A DNA stretch of 40,235 nt from Chitinophagaceae bacterium UBA2791 (GTDB lineage Bacteria; Bacteroidota; Bacteroidia; Chitinophagales; Chitinophagaceae): assembly GCA_002352105.1 (NCBI GenBank), contig DEHV01000036.1, forward strand, positions 37,021 through 77,255. The letters are read 5' to 3'. This document shows positions 24,988 to 34,881 of the stretch, one piece after another. Position 1 is the stretch's first letter, and every line of letters begins with the position of its first letter. The notes below the pieces were generated by a model. That model was given only the letters and a program-made list of their open reading frames with translations. It had not been told where the DNA came from and searched no databases. The position numbers and the translations under genes are program-made.

Positions 24988-27471
24988 ATGCAATGGATTG
25001 CTTATGCTCTTTTTATCACAATGACTAATAACGATGCGCCGGCAAGGCCATCCTGTTCCGCCGCGCTTCTTCAACGAACAATGCTGATCATCGCCTGCTT
25101 AGCCTGCCTGCTGTACGCGCCGCTTCTGCAGGCGCAACAGCAAAGCAAATTGAGTATAAAGGGGCTTAAAGCGCCGGTTGAGGTCCTTCGCGACAAGTGG
25201 GGAGTAAATCATATCTATGCCGCCAACCAGCACGACCTGTTTTTCGCGCAGGGATATGCCGCCGCCAAAGATCGCCTGTTCCAATTCGAGATCTGGCGGC
25301 GTCAGGCCTCTGGAACCGTAGCGGAAATATTGGGGCCTTCTGCCATCAAAAGGGATATCGGTTCCCGCCTTTTCCGGTTCCGCGGAAATATGAAAAAGGA
25401 GTTTTCACACTATCATCCCGATGGCAAAGCCATCATCCATGCCTTTGTAAGCGGCATTAACGCCTATATAGACGAAGCATTAAAAAACCCCGGATCCCTG
25501 CCCCTGGAGTTCAGACTGCTTCATATTCTTCCCGGAAAATGGACGCCTGAGATCGTCATTTCCCGTCACCAGGGCTTAATTCACAATGCAACCCAGGAGC
25601 TTCGCATAGGCCAGGCCGTTGCAAAAGCAGGGGATAGCCTGGTGAAAGACCTGATGTGGTTCCATCCCAAAGACCCGGTATTAAAACTTGATAGCGCCAT
25701 ACGCGGCGATCTGCTCTCCAACCAGATACTGGAGCTCTATACTGCTCACCGGCAAGCAGTGGAATTTGATGGAGATATTCCGGGCTTGTCGGTAACCGAA
25801 CAAAAAATACTTAAGTCTTCGTTATCCATTTCGGACCCGATCGAAGAACACGATCCCGAAATGGAGGGAAGCAATAACTGGGTGGTATCGGGAAGAAAAA
25901 CCGCCAGCGGCCATGCCATGATGGCCAGCGACCCGCATCGTAAAATTGCGGTTCCCTCTTTGCGTTATATTGCGCATTTGTCTGCCCCGGGTTGGAATGT
26001 CATCGGCGGCGGAGAGCCCGTATTACCCGGCATCTCACTGGGTCATAACGAACATGGCGCATGGGGACTGACCATTTTTGAAACCGACAACGAAGACCTG
26101 TACGTATATGATCTCCATCCCGACGACCTGAGGAAATACCGGCATAAAGGCAAATGGAAAAGTATGAAGGAGATCCGGGACGTCATCCGCGTTAAAGATA
26201 ACAAGGATGTGCATACGACGCTCCGGTATACGGTTCATGGACCGGTAACCTTTATTGATACGGCAAATCGTAAAGCCTATGCTGTTAAATGCGGATGGCT
26301 GGAGCCGGGAGGCGCGCCTTACCTGGCGTCCCTTCGGATGGACCAGGCAAGGTCCTGGGAAGAATTCAGAGAAGCATGCAGCTATAGCCATCTCCCCGGC
26401 CTGAATATGGTTTGGGCGGATAAGTCTGGCGATATTGGCTGGCAGACCGTGGGCATTATTCCCGTCAGGAAAAATTTCAGCGGACTTGTTCCCGTGCCCG
26501 GCGACGGCAGGTATGAATGGTCGGAATACCTGCCGATCAGGGAAAGACCGCATCTGCTGAATCCTGCCAAGGGCTTTTTTGCCACCGCAAACCAACATGT
26601 TACCCCCGACGACTATACGCATTGGGATGCCATTGGCTTTACCTGGTCGGACGCTTTCCGCGGAGACAGGGTAAACGAGGCCTTAAGCGCCGATGATAAA
26701 CTCACCATCGAAAAAATGAGCGCGCTTCAGGCCGATTACTTATCGATCCCCGCCAGGACCCTCGCGCCGATGCTGAACAACCTGCAGTTTTCAGGGCTGG
26801 CGCTCCAGGCTAAAGAGCAATTGAAAGACTGGGACTTTGTTCTGGACAAAAACAGCGTGGCTGCCGGCATTTACATAATGTGGGAACGCGAGCTCATCAA
26901 AAGAATGCAGGAGAGATTTGTGCCCGGATCATTGAAGGGGCTCGTCAATCTGCATCTCACTAAATACATTCAGTGGCTCCAATCGCCCGAACATAAATTC
27001 GGAAACAACCCCGTCGCCGAAAGGGACGCCTTTCTCAAAGCCAGTTTCGAAGCCGCAGTTCTTAATCTCGAAAAAAAATTGGGCGGCTCCATCGCCAACT
27101 GGAAATACGGGCAGGAAAAATACAAGCATGTTTACCTGGAACATCCCATGGTTGCTATTGCCGGAGAAGAAATGAAAAACAAACTGAACATAGGCCCGCT
27201 CCCCCGGGGCGGAAACAACTATACGCCCGGCGCTAATGGCGCGACCGACAACCAGACAGCAGGCGCGAGCTTAAGGATGGTGTTTGATACGGGCGACTGG
27301 GACCAGGGAGTCATTATCAATACGCCGGGCCAATCCGCCGATCCCTCAAGTCCTTACTATAAAAACCTTTTTGAAACCTGGGCCAATGACCAGTATTTCC
27401 CCGCTTATTTTTCAAAAGAAAAGATCAATAGCGTTACCGCGGAGCGGCTATTGCTGGAACCCAAAAAATAG
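24988..27471 (+). CDS. Penicillin acylase family N-terminal nucleophile hydrolase, exported
   Basis: Family members hydrolyse amide bonds of penicillins, acyl-homoserine lactones or related N-acyl compounds after self-cleavage into two chains. From ATG 24988 (827 aa) there is a long N-terminus with a signal-like segment (LIIACLACLLYAPLLQAQ, about residues 33-50); a later start at ATG 25081 gives a conventional signal peptide. The alpha chain has DKWGVNHIYA and AAKDRLFQFEIWRR. The autocleavage site and nucleophile are in EGSNNWVVSG, Ser295 (from ATG 24988). The beta chain has SLGHNEHGAWGLT. Substrate is not predictable; quorum-quenching acylase activity is only a possibility. Confidence 0.9.
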   Translation: MQWIAYALFITMTNNDAPARPSCSAALLQRTMLIIACLACLLYAPLLQAQQQSKLSIKGLKAPVEVLRDKWGVNHIYAANQHDLFFAQGYAAAKDRLFQFEIWRRQASGTVAEILGPSAIKRDIGSRLFRFRGNMKKEFSHYHPDGKAIIHAFVSGINAYIDEALKNPGSLPLEFRLLHILPGKWTPEIVISRHQGLIHNATQELRIGQAVAKAGDSLVKDLMWFHPKDPVLKLDSAIRGDLLSNQILELYTAHRQAVEFDGDIPGLSVTEQKILKSSLSISDPIEEHDPEMEGSNNWVVSGRKTASGHAMMASDPHRKIAVPSLRYIAHLSAPGWNVIGGGEPVLPGISLGHNEHGAWGLTIFETDNEDLYVYDLHPDDLRKYRHKGKWKSMKEIRDVIRVKDNKDVHTTLRYTVHGPVTFIDTANRKAYAVKCGWLEPGGAPYLASLRMDQARSWEEFREACSYSHLPGLNMVWADKSGDIGWQTVGIIPVRKNFSGLVPVPGDGRYEWSEYLPIRERPHLLNPAKGFFATANQHVTPDDYTHWDAIGFTWSDAFRGDRVNEALSADDKLTIEKMSALQADYLSIPARTLAPMLNNLQFSGLALQAKEQLKDWDFVLDKNSVAAGIYIMWERELIKRMQERFVPGSLKGLVNLHLTKYIQWLQSPEHKFGNNPVAERDAFLKASFEAAVLNLEKKLGGSIANWKYGQEKYKHVYLEHPMVAIAGEEMKNKLNIGPLPRGGNNYTPGANGATDNQTAGASLRMVFDTGDWDQGVIINTPGQSADPSSPYYKNLFETWANDQYFPAYFSKEKINSVTAERLLLEPKK

Positions 27472-27600
27472 AATACATCCCTTTCTTCACATCATGAATA
27501 GATGCAGAACCAGCATCAACAAAAACCTGGATAAACACTTCCACTTATCGCGCGCCGATAATGAAATAGAAAGATTATCTTAAATCATTAAAGAACAGGA

Positions 27601-29106
27601 ATGAAGAAATATATTTTAATAGCATTGTTTTTATTATCGCTTAGCGATACCAACGCTCAGGGTTCAACGAAAAGAGCGCCCAATATTATATTTATCCTGG
27701 CCGACGACCTGAGCTGGGGAGATTTAGGATGTTACGGACAGAAAAAAATTAAAACGCCTAATATCGACAGGATTGCTTACGAAGGAATGAAATTCACCCA
27801 GGCTTATGCCGGAAGTTCCGTGTGCGCCCCCTCACGGTCCGCGCTGATGCAGGGCTTGCATCCCGGCCACATGCGCGTGAGAAGCAATGAGTACAAGGTA
27901 TACATGGAATCACTGCAAGAGGGCGACCTCACCGTTGCCATGCTGCTTAAACAGGCGGGGTACAAAACGGGCTTATTTGGAAAGTGGGGATTAGGCGGCT
28001 CCGGTCAGCCCGGCATACCCAACAAAATGGGCTTTGATGAGTTCTGCGGTTATCTGAGTCAACGCCAGGCGCATTGTTATTATCCCGAGTTTTTATATCA
28101 TAACCAAACGCGGATTTATTTTCCGGAGAACGGCGACCACTACAGATTTGAAAACTATACCCGGAAAAGCCCATACGACGAAGACGGAAAGGTACGTCCC
28201 TGGGGCATCAAGGATCCGGCTAAGGCAAAATATTCCTTTGACATATACAGCGAAAAGACCCTGGACTTTATCCGGGAAAACAAAGACAATCCATTCTTTT
28301 TATACCTGGCGTATACGATTCCCCATGGCCCCCTGATGGTTCCGGATCTGGGCGCATACAAAAATGAAGATTGGCCTATCCAGCATAAGGAATGGGCTGC
28401 CATGGTCACCCGGTTGGATACCCAGGTGGGCAGCATACTAAAATCCATAAATGATCTTGGCCTCGATGAAAACACCATTATCTTTTTTGCATCGGACAAT
28501 GGCTTTTCAGCGTATGGGTATGAGGGCAGGTATCTCGAAGAAAAAGAGGGACCTACATTGGAAGCGTTTTTTAATTTGACCTCGCCCACAAAAGGCAGGA
28601 AGGGAGATACTTTTAACGGCGCCTTCCATGTGCCGGCAATGGTTCGCTGGCCCGGACATATCGCGCCCGGACAAACAAGCGATCATATCTGGGCTTTTTG
28701 GGACCTTATGCCTACCGCCGCGGCTTTGGCCGGCGTTAATTCCCCGAAGAATACCGACGGCATCTCCATGCTGCCCGTGTTAACCGGGAAGGGCAAGCAA
28801 AAACAACATGATTTTCTCTATTGGGAATTTAAGAACACCCAGATGATAAGGACGGAGAAATGGTTTGGCCGCCGGGCGGGAGGCAGTCAACATGTTGAAT
28901 TATACGATCTGATAGCCGATCCCCAGCAAAACAATGATCTTAGCGCCAGCAACCCAAATATCGTAAAACGGATAGCGCGGATGATGGACAAATCCCATAC
29001 CCCCGGCGATGTTTGGCCAAGCCCGGGAGAAACGGCTGAAGAATTGGAAAAAAGGCTTATCGATAAAAATCTTCCCCCGCGCCCTAACAATCTGTTCGTG
29101 TTTTAA
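27601..29106 (+). CDS. Secreted arylsulfatase-type sulfatase (copy 1)
   Basis: A type I formylglycine-dependent sulfatase, exported (signal peptide MKKYILIALFLLSLSDTNAQ). The modification site is SVCAPSRSALMQG: Cys75 would become formylglycine in the CxPSR signature. LADDLSWGDLGCYG (Asp35, Asp36) supplies metal ligands, and GLFGKWGLG, IPHGPL and FFASDNG are further conserved blocks. At 501 aa it is a normal sulfatase length. An activating enzyme must be encoded elsewhere. A close paralogue lies at 36702-38225 (73 substitutions and no gaps by my count, about 85% identity). It is preceded by AGAACAGGA near the ATG. Likely role: desulfating a polysaccharide or glycoconjugate. Confidence 0.92.
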   Translation: MKKYILIALFLLSLSDTNAQGSTKRAPNIIFILADDLSWGDLGCYGQKKIKTPNIDRIAYEGMKFTQAYAGSSVCAPSRSALMQGLHPGHMRVRSNEYKVYMESLQEGDLTVAMLLKQAGYKTGLFGKWGLGGSGQPGIPNKMGFDEFCGYLSQRQAHCYYPEFLYHNQTRIYFPENGDHYRFENYTRKSPYDEDGKVRPWGIKDPAKAKYSFDIYSEKTLDFIRENKDNPFFLYLAYTIPHGPLMVPDLGAYKNEDWPIQHKEWAAMVTRLDTQVGSILKSINDLGLDENTIIFFASDNGFSAYGYEGRYLEEKEGPTLEAFFNLTSPTKGRKGDTFNGAFHVPAMVRWPGHIAPGQTSDHIWAFWDLMPTAAALAGVNSPKNTDGISMLPVLTGKGKQKQHDFLYWEFKNTQMIRTEKWFGRRAGGSQHVELYDLIADPQQNNDLSASNPNIVKRIARMMDKSHTPGDVWPSPGETAEELEKRLIDKNLPPRPNNLFVF

Positions 29107-29438
29107 AGAAATTTAAGCAGTCGGGAAATTCAAAAGGGTATTGAGTAAATGACCCTTAACCACTATCTGGGCTAAGCGATGCGCTGCTTATCGGGAGTCT
29201 GAATTCGAATTGGAACACGCAATATTTTGTAGTATTCGAACAGGGCTTCGCAAAATAAAGAACAAGTATCTGTTAAGTCGGTCGATGGCATATCTTGGGA
29301 AGGCAACGACGCCGTCTGTCCGCAAAATCTTTATCTTAGTATTGGATTAAACGCAACAATTCGAACCTGACTAATCAAAATGGTTCTTATGGAGCGATCT
29401 GTTTTTCTTCATATTTTAGTCGGCCAATAGCGCTTCTT
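29107..29438. other. 332-bp intergenic region before the ECF sigma gene
   Basis: No convincing gene is visible. The sequence ATTCGAA occurs three times (29203-29209, 29234-29240, 29359-29365); the first lies in the palindrome GAATTCGAATT. A 16-codon frame starting at about 29384 and ending just before the sigma gene has no ribosome-binding sequence and is probably chance. The promoter for the sigma gene should lie here, but no clear TAnnTTTG box stands out. Confidence 0.4.
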
Positions 29439-29996
29439 ATGCATATTCTAAACGAACATACTATCCGGTTCAACGAAGTTTTTGATCAGTATTTCTCGCC
29501 GCTATGCTATTTCGCCGAAAGAATCATCAAAAGCAGAGAAGACGCAAAAGATATTGTTGTTGAGAGTTTTCAAAAATACTGGTTACGGAAAGAGGACTTC
29601 GGCGCGCCAGCCCAGGTAAAATCCTTTTTATACCTGGTTACGCGCAATGCTTGTTTCGACTTTCTGAAAAAAATGAAAATGACAAACAGTAAATCAACTG
29701 ATTTCCCTGATCTGTTTAATTCAGATATGGAGGAGACCGCCGCCCGGTTAGAAGTCGAAGCCGAACTACTGAGAAAAATATACAAAGTAGCCACGCAACT
29801 CCCTCCTAAATGTAAGGATATATTCCAGTTAACTTATTTCGAGGGACTTAACACGGCGCAGGTCGCTGAGCGATTAAACACAACAACAACCAATGTCACC
29901 AGCCAAAAATCCAGAGCGCTCAAAATACTGAGGATCGCTTTGGCCGCCGACAAAAAAAGCATCCCTTTGCTTATCCTTCTGGCAATGGATTTTTAA
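29439..29996 (+). CDS. ECF-type RNA polymerase sigma factor (PUL-associated)
   Basis: A 185-aa sigma-70 family factor of the extracytoplasmic-function group found beside FecR/SusC genes in Bacteroidota. Region 2 is FNEVFDQYFSPLCYFAERIIKSREDAKDIV (about 12-41, partly), ending in ESFQKYW; region 4 is LPPKCKDIFQLTYFEGLNTAQVAERL followed by the helix-turn-helix recognition part TTTTNVTSQKSRALKIL. It is 140 nt upstream of the FecR gene. It probably directs transcription of the downstream SusCD-sulfatase genes when FecR releases it; this is inference from gene order. Confidence 0.92.
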   Translation: MHILNEHTIRFNEVFDQYFSPLCYFAERIIKSREDAKDIVVESFQKYWLRKEDFGAPAQVKSFLYLVTRNACFDFLKKMKMTNSKSTDFPDLFNSDMEETAARLEVEAELLRKIYKVATQLPPKCKDIFQLTYFEGLNTAQVAERLNTTTTNVTSQKSRALKILRIALAADKKSIPLLILLAMDF

Positions 29997-30136
29997 TGGT
30001 TTCAAAAAAAATTGATGCTTTTTTTTGACATCTCTCTTCCTTTGTCGTTATAGCTAAGATAGATTACTCTTTAAACGGCGATAGCCTGAACTGAATTATT
30101 CAGCGCAGGATCCATAGCAGACTCAACCAATGTTCC

Positions 30137-31339
30137 ATGCCTGAAGCGTTTCATGACTATGACCACTTGATTTTCCTGTATTTAAAACAGGAATTGACTG
30201 ATGAACAGGAAAGGGCCCTGAATGCATGGAGAGCCGCCAGCGAAAAAAACAATGAACTATTTGAAGCCCTTACAAATGAAAACAGTTTGCGGAAAAAGTT
30301 GCAAAGCCTGCACGAAATAGAAGGCATAAAAGAAAGCAGTCGGGCATTATTACTGAAGCGGCTATTTCCCGAGGCTCAGTCGGAGCAAGTTAAACGCAAA
30401 CGCATTTCAAGAAGATCGCTGGCAACTGCTGCTGCAGTCGTTTCCATATTCCTCTTTGCCGGAATCTGGATTGCTTCCCTTAATCGACAAAACAAAGAAA
30501 CCCCAATCGTGCTTTCCGAAGGGCAACAGCCCAATACCGACCTTTTGCCCGGCGCTAAAAAAGCTGTTTTAATACTGGCCGATGGCCGGGAAATGATATT
30601 GGACGAAAATGAACATGAGCGCCTGGTAGAAAAAGACGGGTCTGAAGTCATCAATGCAAACGGGATATTGTCATACGGCACAAGCCCGAGAAAAAGCAAA
30701 GAGGCGATCTATCATTTGTTGCAAGTTCCCAAAAAAGGGGAATATGACTTAACCTTGAGCGACGGAACCAGGGTAAAACTGAATTCAGAGTCTTCAATTT
30801 ATTACCCTACAGTTTTCGATGGCAAGGAAAGAAGAATAAATATAACCGGCGAAGCCTATTTTGAAGTGGCAAAGGATGCCGGTAAACCATTTATCGTTTC
30901 TGTTAATGGAGTGGAGGTCAAAGTGCTGGGCACGCATTTTAATGTAAACGCATTTGCCAATGAGGAGAAAATTAAAATTTCCCTGGCGGAGGGCAGCGTA
31001 CAGGTGACTACCGGCTCCGGCAATGCAGTGATCAAGCCGGGCGAACAGGCTTCCGTCGCCGCAAACGGGAAGCTGGAAATCAATCCTAATGCAGACCTGG
31101 ACGCGGCGCTGGCATGGACAAGCGGGTATTTTATTTTTCGCGATGCGGACATCGTCGCTATTATGCAGCAGGTGCAGAGATGGTATGATGTCGACGTACA
31201 TTACCAGGATGCCATAATGCAACGCTTTGTAGCCAGGATACCCAGATCCGTAACTGCTGCCGACTTTTTCCGTATACTGGAAGCTACAGGATGGGTTCAT
31301 TTTAAAATAGAAGGCAGGCAAATAACCGTATTAAAATAG
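30137..31339 (+). CDS. FecR-family anti-sigma factor
   Basis: A 400-aa inner-membrane regulator. The cytoplasmic N-terminus (about 1-90; LYLKQELTDEQERALNAW) would bind the sigma factor. One transmembrane helix (about 97-115, AAAVVSIFLFAGIWIASL) leads to a periplasmic FecR domain (LSDGTRVKLNSESSIYYP, RINITGEAYFEVAKDA, VKVLGTHFNVNAF) and a C-terminal DUF4974 segment (GYFIFRDADIVAIMQQ, WYDVDVHYQ). It would contact the STN domain of the SusC receptor just downstream. Standard architecture for this family; gene order sigma-fecR-susC-susD supports the pairing. Confidence 0.93.
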   Translation: MPEAFHDYDHLIFLYLKQELTDEQERALNAWRAASEKNNELFEALTNENSLRKKLQSLHEIEGIKESSRALLLKRLFPEAQSEQVKRKRISRRSLATAAAVVSIFLFAGIWIASLNRQNKETPIVLSEGQQPNTDLLPGAKKAVLILADGREMILDENEHERLVEKDGSEVINANGILSYGTSPRKSKEAIYHLLQVPKKGEYDLTLSDGTRVKLNSESSIYYPTVFDGKERRINITGEAYFEVAKDAGKPFIVSVNGVEVKVLGTHFNVNAFANEEKIKISLAEGSVQVTTGSGNAVIKPGEQASVAANGKLEINPNADLDAALAWTSGYFIFRDADIVAIMQQVQRWYDVDVHYQDAIMQRFVARIPRSVTAADFFRILEATGWVHFKIEGRQITVLK

Positions 31340-31461
31340 ACGCTTCGCAAACCAGGAAAAACCGGTAAGGCCGCGAACGCTTCCGGCAGACAACCCGGCA
31401 TGCCCGAACAGTAAAGATCGGGGAATACATTTTATTGTAAAAACCAAACTAAAACTACGTT

Positions 31462-34400
31462 ATGCTATCAAGTGTTTTTAGCATGAGCAGGCTTATGCCT
31501 CGCGCTATCTCCCCAAAACTGATCCGGATCTTAAAACTTTCAGGGGTATTTCTCCTGGCAACCTGCCTTCAGGTAAGCGCCCGGAGTTATGCTCAAAACA
31601 TCTCGCTGAATCTGAAAAGGGCCTCCCTGGAAAAAGTATTCAGGGAAATTGAAAAGCAAAGCCCCTATAGTTTCGTGTATACCAAAGACCTGGTTGAAAA
31701 TTGCAAACCGGTTACGTTAAGACTTGTTAATGCGGATATAGAAGAAGTGTTACGGAGTAGTTTTTCAGGCCAACCTGTTACTTATAAAAGGATTGGCGCC
31801 GTGATCATTGTTAATACCAGGAACAGGAAAGAACAATACAATACGCTGGAAGCCGAAGCCAAAGCGGCTATCCTCGCAACAATCAGGGGAAGGGTAATCA
31901 ATGCTGAAAACAAAGAGCCGGTCGTCGCTTCGGTTATAGTCAAGGGTACAAGCCGTGGAACAACAACAAACGAACAGGGCTATTTCGAATTCGCCAATCT
32001 GGCTGATAACGATAATATCATCCTGGAGATCTCAAGCGTTGGCTATCAAACTCAAACCCTGCGAGTGGATAAAAATGCCGCAACCGAAATCAATATTTTA
32101 CTGGTCCCGGAAATATTAGCGATGGCCGAAACAGTTGTTATCGGGTATGGAAAACAGAAGAAAACGCATCTTACCGGATCAGTGGCCGCCGTGGACGCAA
32201 AGTTCCTGGAAAACAGACCTATCACCAACTCGTCTCAGGCATTGCAGGGAGTACAGGGACTATATGTAAATCAGGTTGGAGGCCAGCCGGGAGCAGATAA
32301 TGCAACCATCCGGATAAGGGGGATAGGAACATTAAACAATAATAATCCACTGGTCCTGGTCGACGGTATTGAGTTCAATATGAGCGATGTAAACCCAAAT
32401 GATATAGAAAGCATTTCCGTATTAAAAGACGCTTCTGCTTCCATATATGGAAACAGGGCCGCAAACGGCGTCATCATTATTACTACAAAAACCGGTAAAA
32501 CAGGCAAGCTCAAAGTTGAATTAAACAGTTATACAGGTTGGCAAAAAGCAACCTACCTTCCCGACGCGGTCACAAACTCGGTTCAATGGATGGAATCCAG
32601 GAATCAGGCTGCCATTAACGATGGGCAACCGCCTGTTTTTTCCGAGGCACAGCTCAACGAATACAGGAATGGATCGGATCCTGATATATATCCCAATACC
32701 GACTGGTACGATATCATATTTTCCACCGCGCCTATGCAATCGCACAATATAAGGCTATCCGGCGGGGCCGAAAAGAGTAATTATTCTATGTCCCTGGGTT
32801 ATCTCGATCAGGATGGCGTTCATTTGAATACAGGCGCGAAAAGATATTACCTGAACTCCAATGTCACTTATAAACGCTCGGATAGATTACAGTTCGGGGC
32901 GATCGTCAACGCATCATATACCGCCAGTTATGAGCCCGTTGGCGGACCTTCTTCTTTTATGGATAATGTAGCGCGCGCCTTACCCATTCATCCGGCAGTT
33001 TTGTCGGATGGGCGCTACGGCGATACCTGGCTGGTTACCCCAGGGCATAATTTATTCCGTAATCCCCTGGCCAGAGCCTTAGAAGGAGAGCAAACCCAAA
33101 AAAACCAACGCGCGCTTATCAACCTATTCGGAGAATACGTCTTTCCGCTTGATATTAAATACAAAATAAACGTAGGGGCAAATAAGAATGACGTCTATGG
33201 CTCCAGATTCATACCGGAAGTATATATCTACAATCCCAAAGAGCCTGATGTGGCGCGAGTTCTAAGATATACCCCGTCTGCCCGCGGCGTTGAGCGTACC
33301 AATGGCAACAACCTAAATACCAGCTTCTTTCAAACCTTAAACTGGGAGAAAAAAATAAAAAAATCACATGATGTAAACTTGTTACTCGGCTTTAGTATGG
33401 AATCCTTCTATAATTCCAATATAAGCGCTTACATAGAAGGGTTCTTAGGCAACGAACTGACAGAGCTAGATGCAGGAACCATCAATAAAGATGTTGGCGG
33501 AACATCTTCTAAATCGCAACTGATGTCTTATTTCGGAAGAGCAAACTATAGCTTCTCAGACAAATACCTGGTAGAGGCCGACTTTCGTTACGATGGCTCT
33601 TCAAGATTTGCAACAGGTAATCGATGGGGATTTTTTCCGGCATTCTCTGTCGGCTGGCGTATTGACAAGGAAGCATTCATGCAAAACCTATCCGCCGTTA
33701 ACAACCTGAAATTACGGGCTTCATGGGGCAAATTGGGAAATCAGAACATACCGCTATTCAGCTATCTGAATAATATTGATATCAACCAGGGAACCACATT
33801 CAATAATGCCATAGTAGGAGGAAGCGCGGTCATCGCCTTATCTGATCCGAATATTTCATGGGAGACAACCGCAATAGCTAACCTGGGACTGGATGCAGGA
33901 TTCTTTAACAATAGACTGGGCGTTACCGTTGACGTTTTTGATAAACGAACAACAGGCATACTCGCCCCGATCAATATTCCCGCACAGATTGGGAATCTCG
34001 CCGGCCCAATAACAAACCTATATGGCATGTCAAACAAAGGCGTGGAAATAGGCGGATCTTATCAGAATTCATTAGGGAATCTCCGTTACAATGTCGGCGC
34101 AAATATAACCTATGTCAAAAACAATATTGATTTCCTGAACAGCGAAATACAGTACGCCACCAATAGATATGGAAATATCAGCGTTATAAAAGAAGGAAGT
34201 TCGGTAAACGCATGGTATCTATATGAATCCTTAGGAATTTTTCAATCAGCCGATGAGATTCAAAAGCATGCATTTCAGGACCCGACTACCGCGCCGGGCG
34301 ACATCAAATACCGCGACCTGAATGAGGATGGAAAAATTGACGATAAAGACATGCGCGTCCTGGGCAGGTCTACGCCTAAATACACTTATAGTTTTAACCT

Positions 34401-34860
34401 GGACCTGGGTTATAAAGGATTTGACCTTAAAGCGTTTTTTCAGGGAGTGGAAGGTATTGATATTTATCCCTGGCAAAACCTTGCATTCGGAAATTATAAT
34501 GGCGCGGGCATTACTAAAGACCAGCTTACTAATAGCTGGACCCCGGATAATCCCGGGGCGAAATATCCCAGGCTTTTTGAACCATTCAGAGGGCCTGCTA
34601 TCAACGCGCGAAATTCAAGCTTCTGGCTACAGGACGCATCTTATTTAAGATTAAAGAATTTACAGTTAGGCTATAACATTCCCCGAAGACTAACAGATCG
34701 CATTAACGCCTCTCAGGTAAGGGTCTATATAAATGCGCAAAACTACCTGACGCTCTCCAAATTCAAACTGGCTGATCCGGAAAAGGACATTCTAAGACAG
34801 AATATCTATGATTATCCTACGACAAAGATACTTACCGTAGGCGCAAACATTATTTTTTAA
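31462..34860 (+). CDS. SusC-type TonB-dependent outer-membrane receptor with STN signalling domain
   Basis: A 1132-aa outer-membrane transporter of the SusC/RagA family that imports glycan oligomers with SusD. After a signal peptide (hydrophobic about 24-45, ending SARSYAQ) comes an STN domain (about 46-125, LKRASLEKVFREIEKQ), a carboxypeptidase-regulatory-like domain (about 133-215, IRGRVINAENKEPVVASV), the plug with QVGGQPGADNATIRIRG and LKDASASIYGNRAANGVI, then the barrel ending TVGANIIF. The STN domain marks it as a signalling receptor acting on FecR. It lies 122 nt after fecR and 21 nt before susD. Confidence 0.95.
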   Translation: MLSSVFSMSRLMPRAISPKLIRILKLSGVFLLATCLQVSARSYAQNISLNLKRASLEKVFREIEKQSPYSFVYTKDLVENCKPVTLRLVNADIEEVLRSSFSGQPVTYKRIGAVIIVNTRNRKEQYNTLEAEAKAAILATIRGRVINAENKEPVVASVIVKGTSRGTTTNEQGYFEFANLADNDNIILEISSVGYQTQTLRVDKNAATEINILLVPEILAMAETVVIGYGKQKKTHLTGSVAAVDAKFLENRPITNSSQALQGVQGLYVNQVGGQPGADNATIRIRGIGTLNNNNPLVLVDGIEFNMSDVNPNDIESISVLKDASASIYGNRAANGVIIITTKTGKTGKLKVELNSYTGWQKATYLPDAVTNSVQWMESRNQAAINDGQPPVFSEAQLNEYRNGSDPDIYPNTDWYDIIFSTAPMQSHNIRLSGGAEKSNYSMSLGYLDQDGVHLNTGAKRYYLNSNVTYKRSDRLQFGAIVNASYTASYEPVGGPSSFMDNVARALPIHPAVLSDGRYGDTWLVTPGHNLFRNPLARALEGEQTQKNQRALINLFGEYVFPLDIKYKINVGANKNDVYGSRFIPEVYIYNPKEPDVARVLRYTPSARGVERTNGNNLNTSFFQTLNWEKKIKKSHDVNLLLGFSMESFYNSNISAYIEGFLGNELTELDAGTINKDVGGTSSKSQLMSYFGRANYSFSDKYLVEADFRYDGSSRFATGNRWGFFPAFSVGWRIDKEAFMQNLSAVNNLKLRASWGKLGNQNIPLFSYLNNIDINQGTTFNNAIVGGSAVIALSDPNISWETTAIANLGLDAGFFNNRLGVTVDVFDKRTTGILAPINIPAQIGNLAGPITNLYGMSNKGVEIGGSYQNSLGNLRYNVGANITYVKNNIDFLNSEIQYATNRYGNISVIKEGSSVNAWYLYESLGIFQSADEIQKHAFQDPTTAPGDIKYRDLNEDGKIDDKDMRVLGRSTPKYTYSFNLDLGYKGFDLKAFFQGVEGIDIYPWQNLAFGNYNGAGITKDQLTNSWTPDNPGAKYPRLFEPFRGPAINARNSSFWLQDASYLRLKNLQLGYNIPRRLTDRINASQVRVYINAQNYLTLSKFKLADPEKDILRQNIYDYPTTKILTVGANIIF

Positions 34861-34881
34861 ATATTTTAGAATAAGTTAACA

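Noticed and set aside
25431..25445. Palindrome GATGGC-AAA-GCCATC resembling the REP-like hairpins
   Set aside because: It lies inside the penicillin-acylase coding sequence and lacks the AGA loop and the GAGG(T/A)ATTAA flank.
27494..27583. 29-codon frame between the penicillin-acylase gene and sulfatase 1
   Set aside because: No ribosome-binding sequence, no promoter match and a composition without any recognisable peptide feature.
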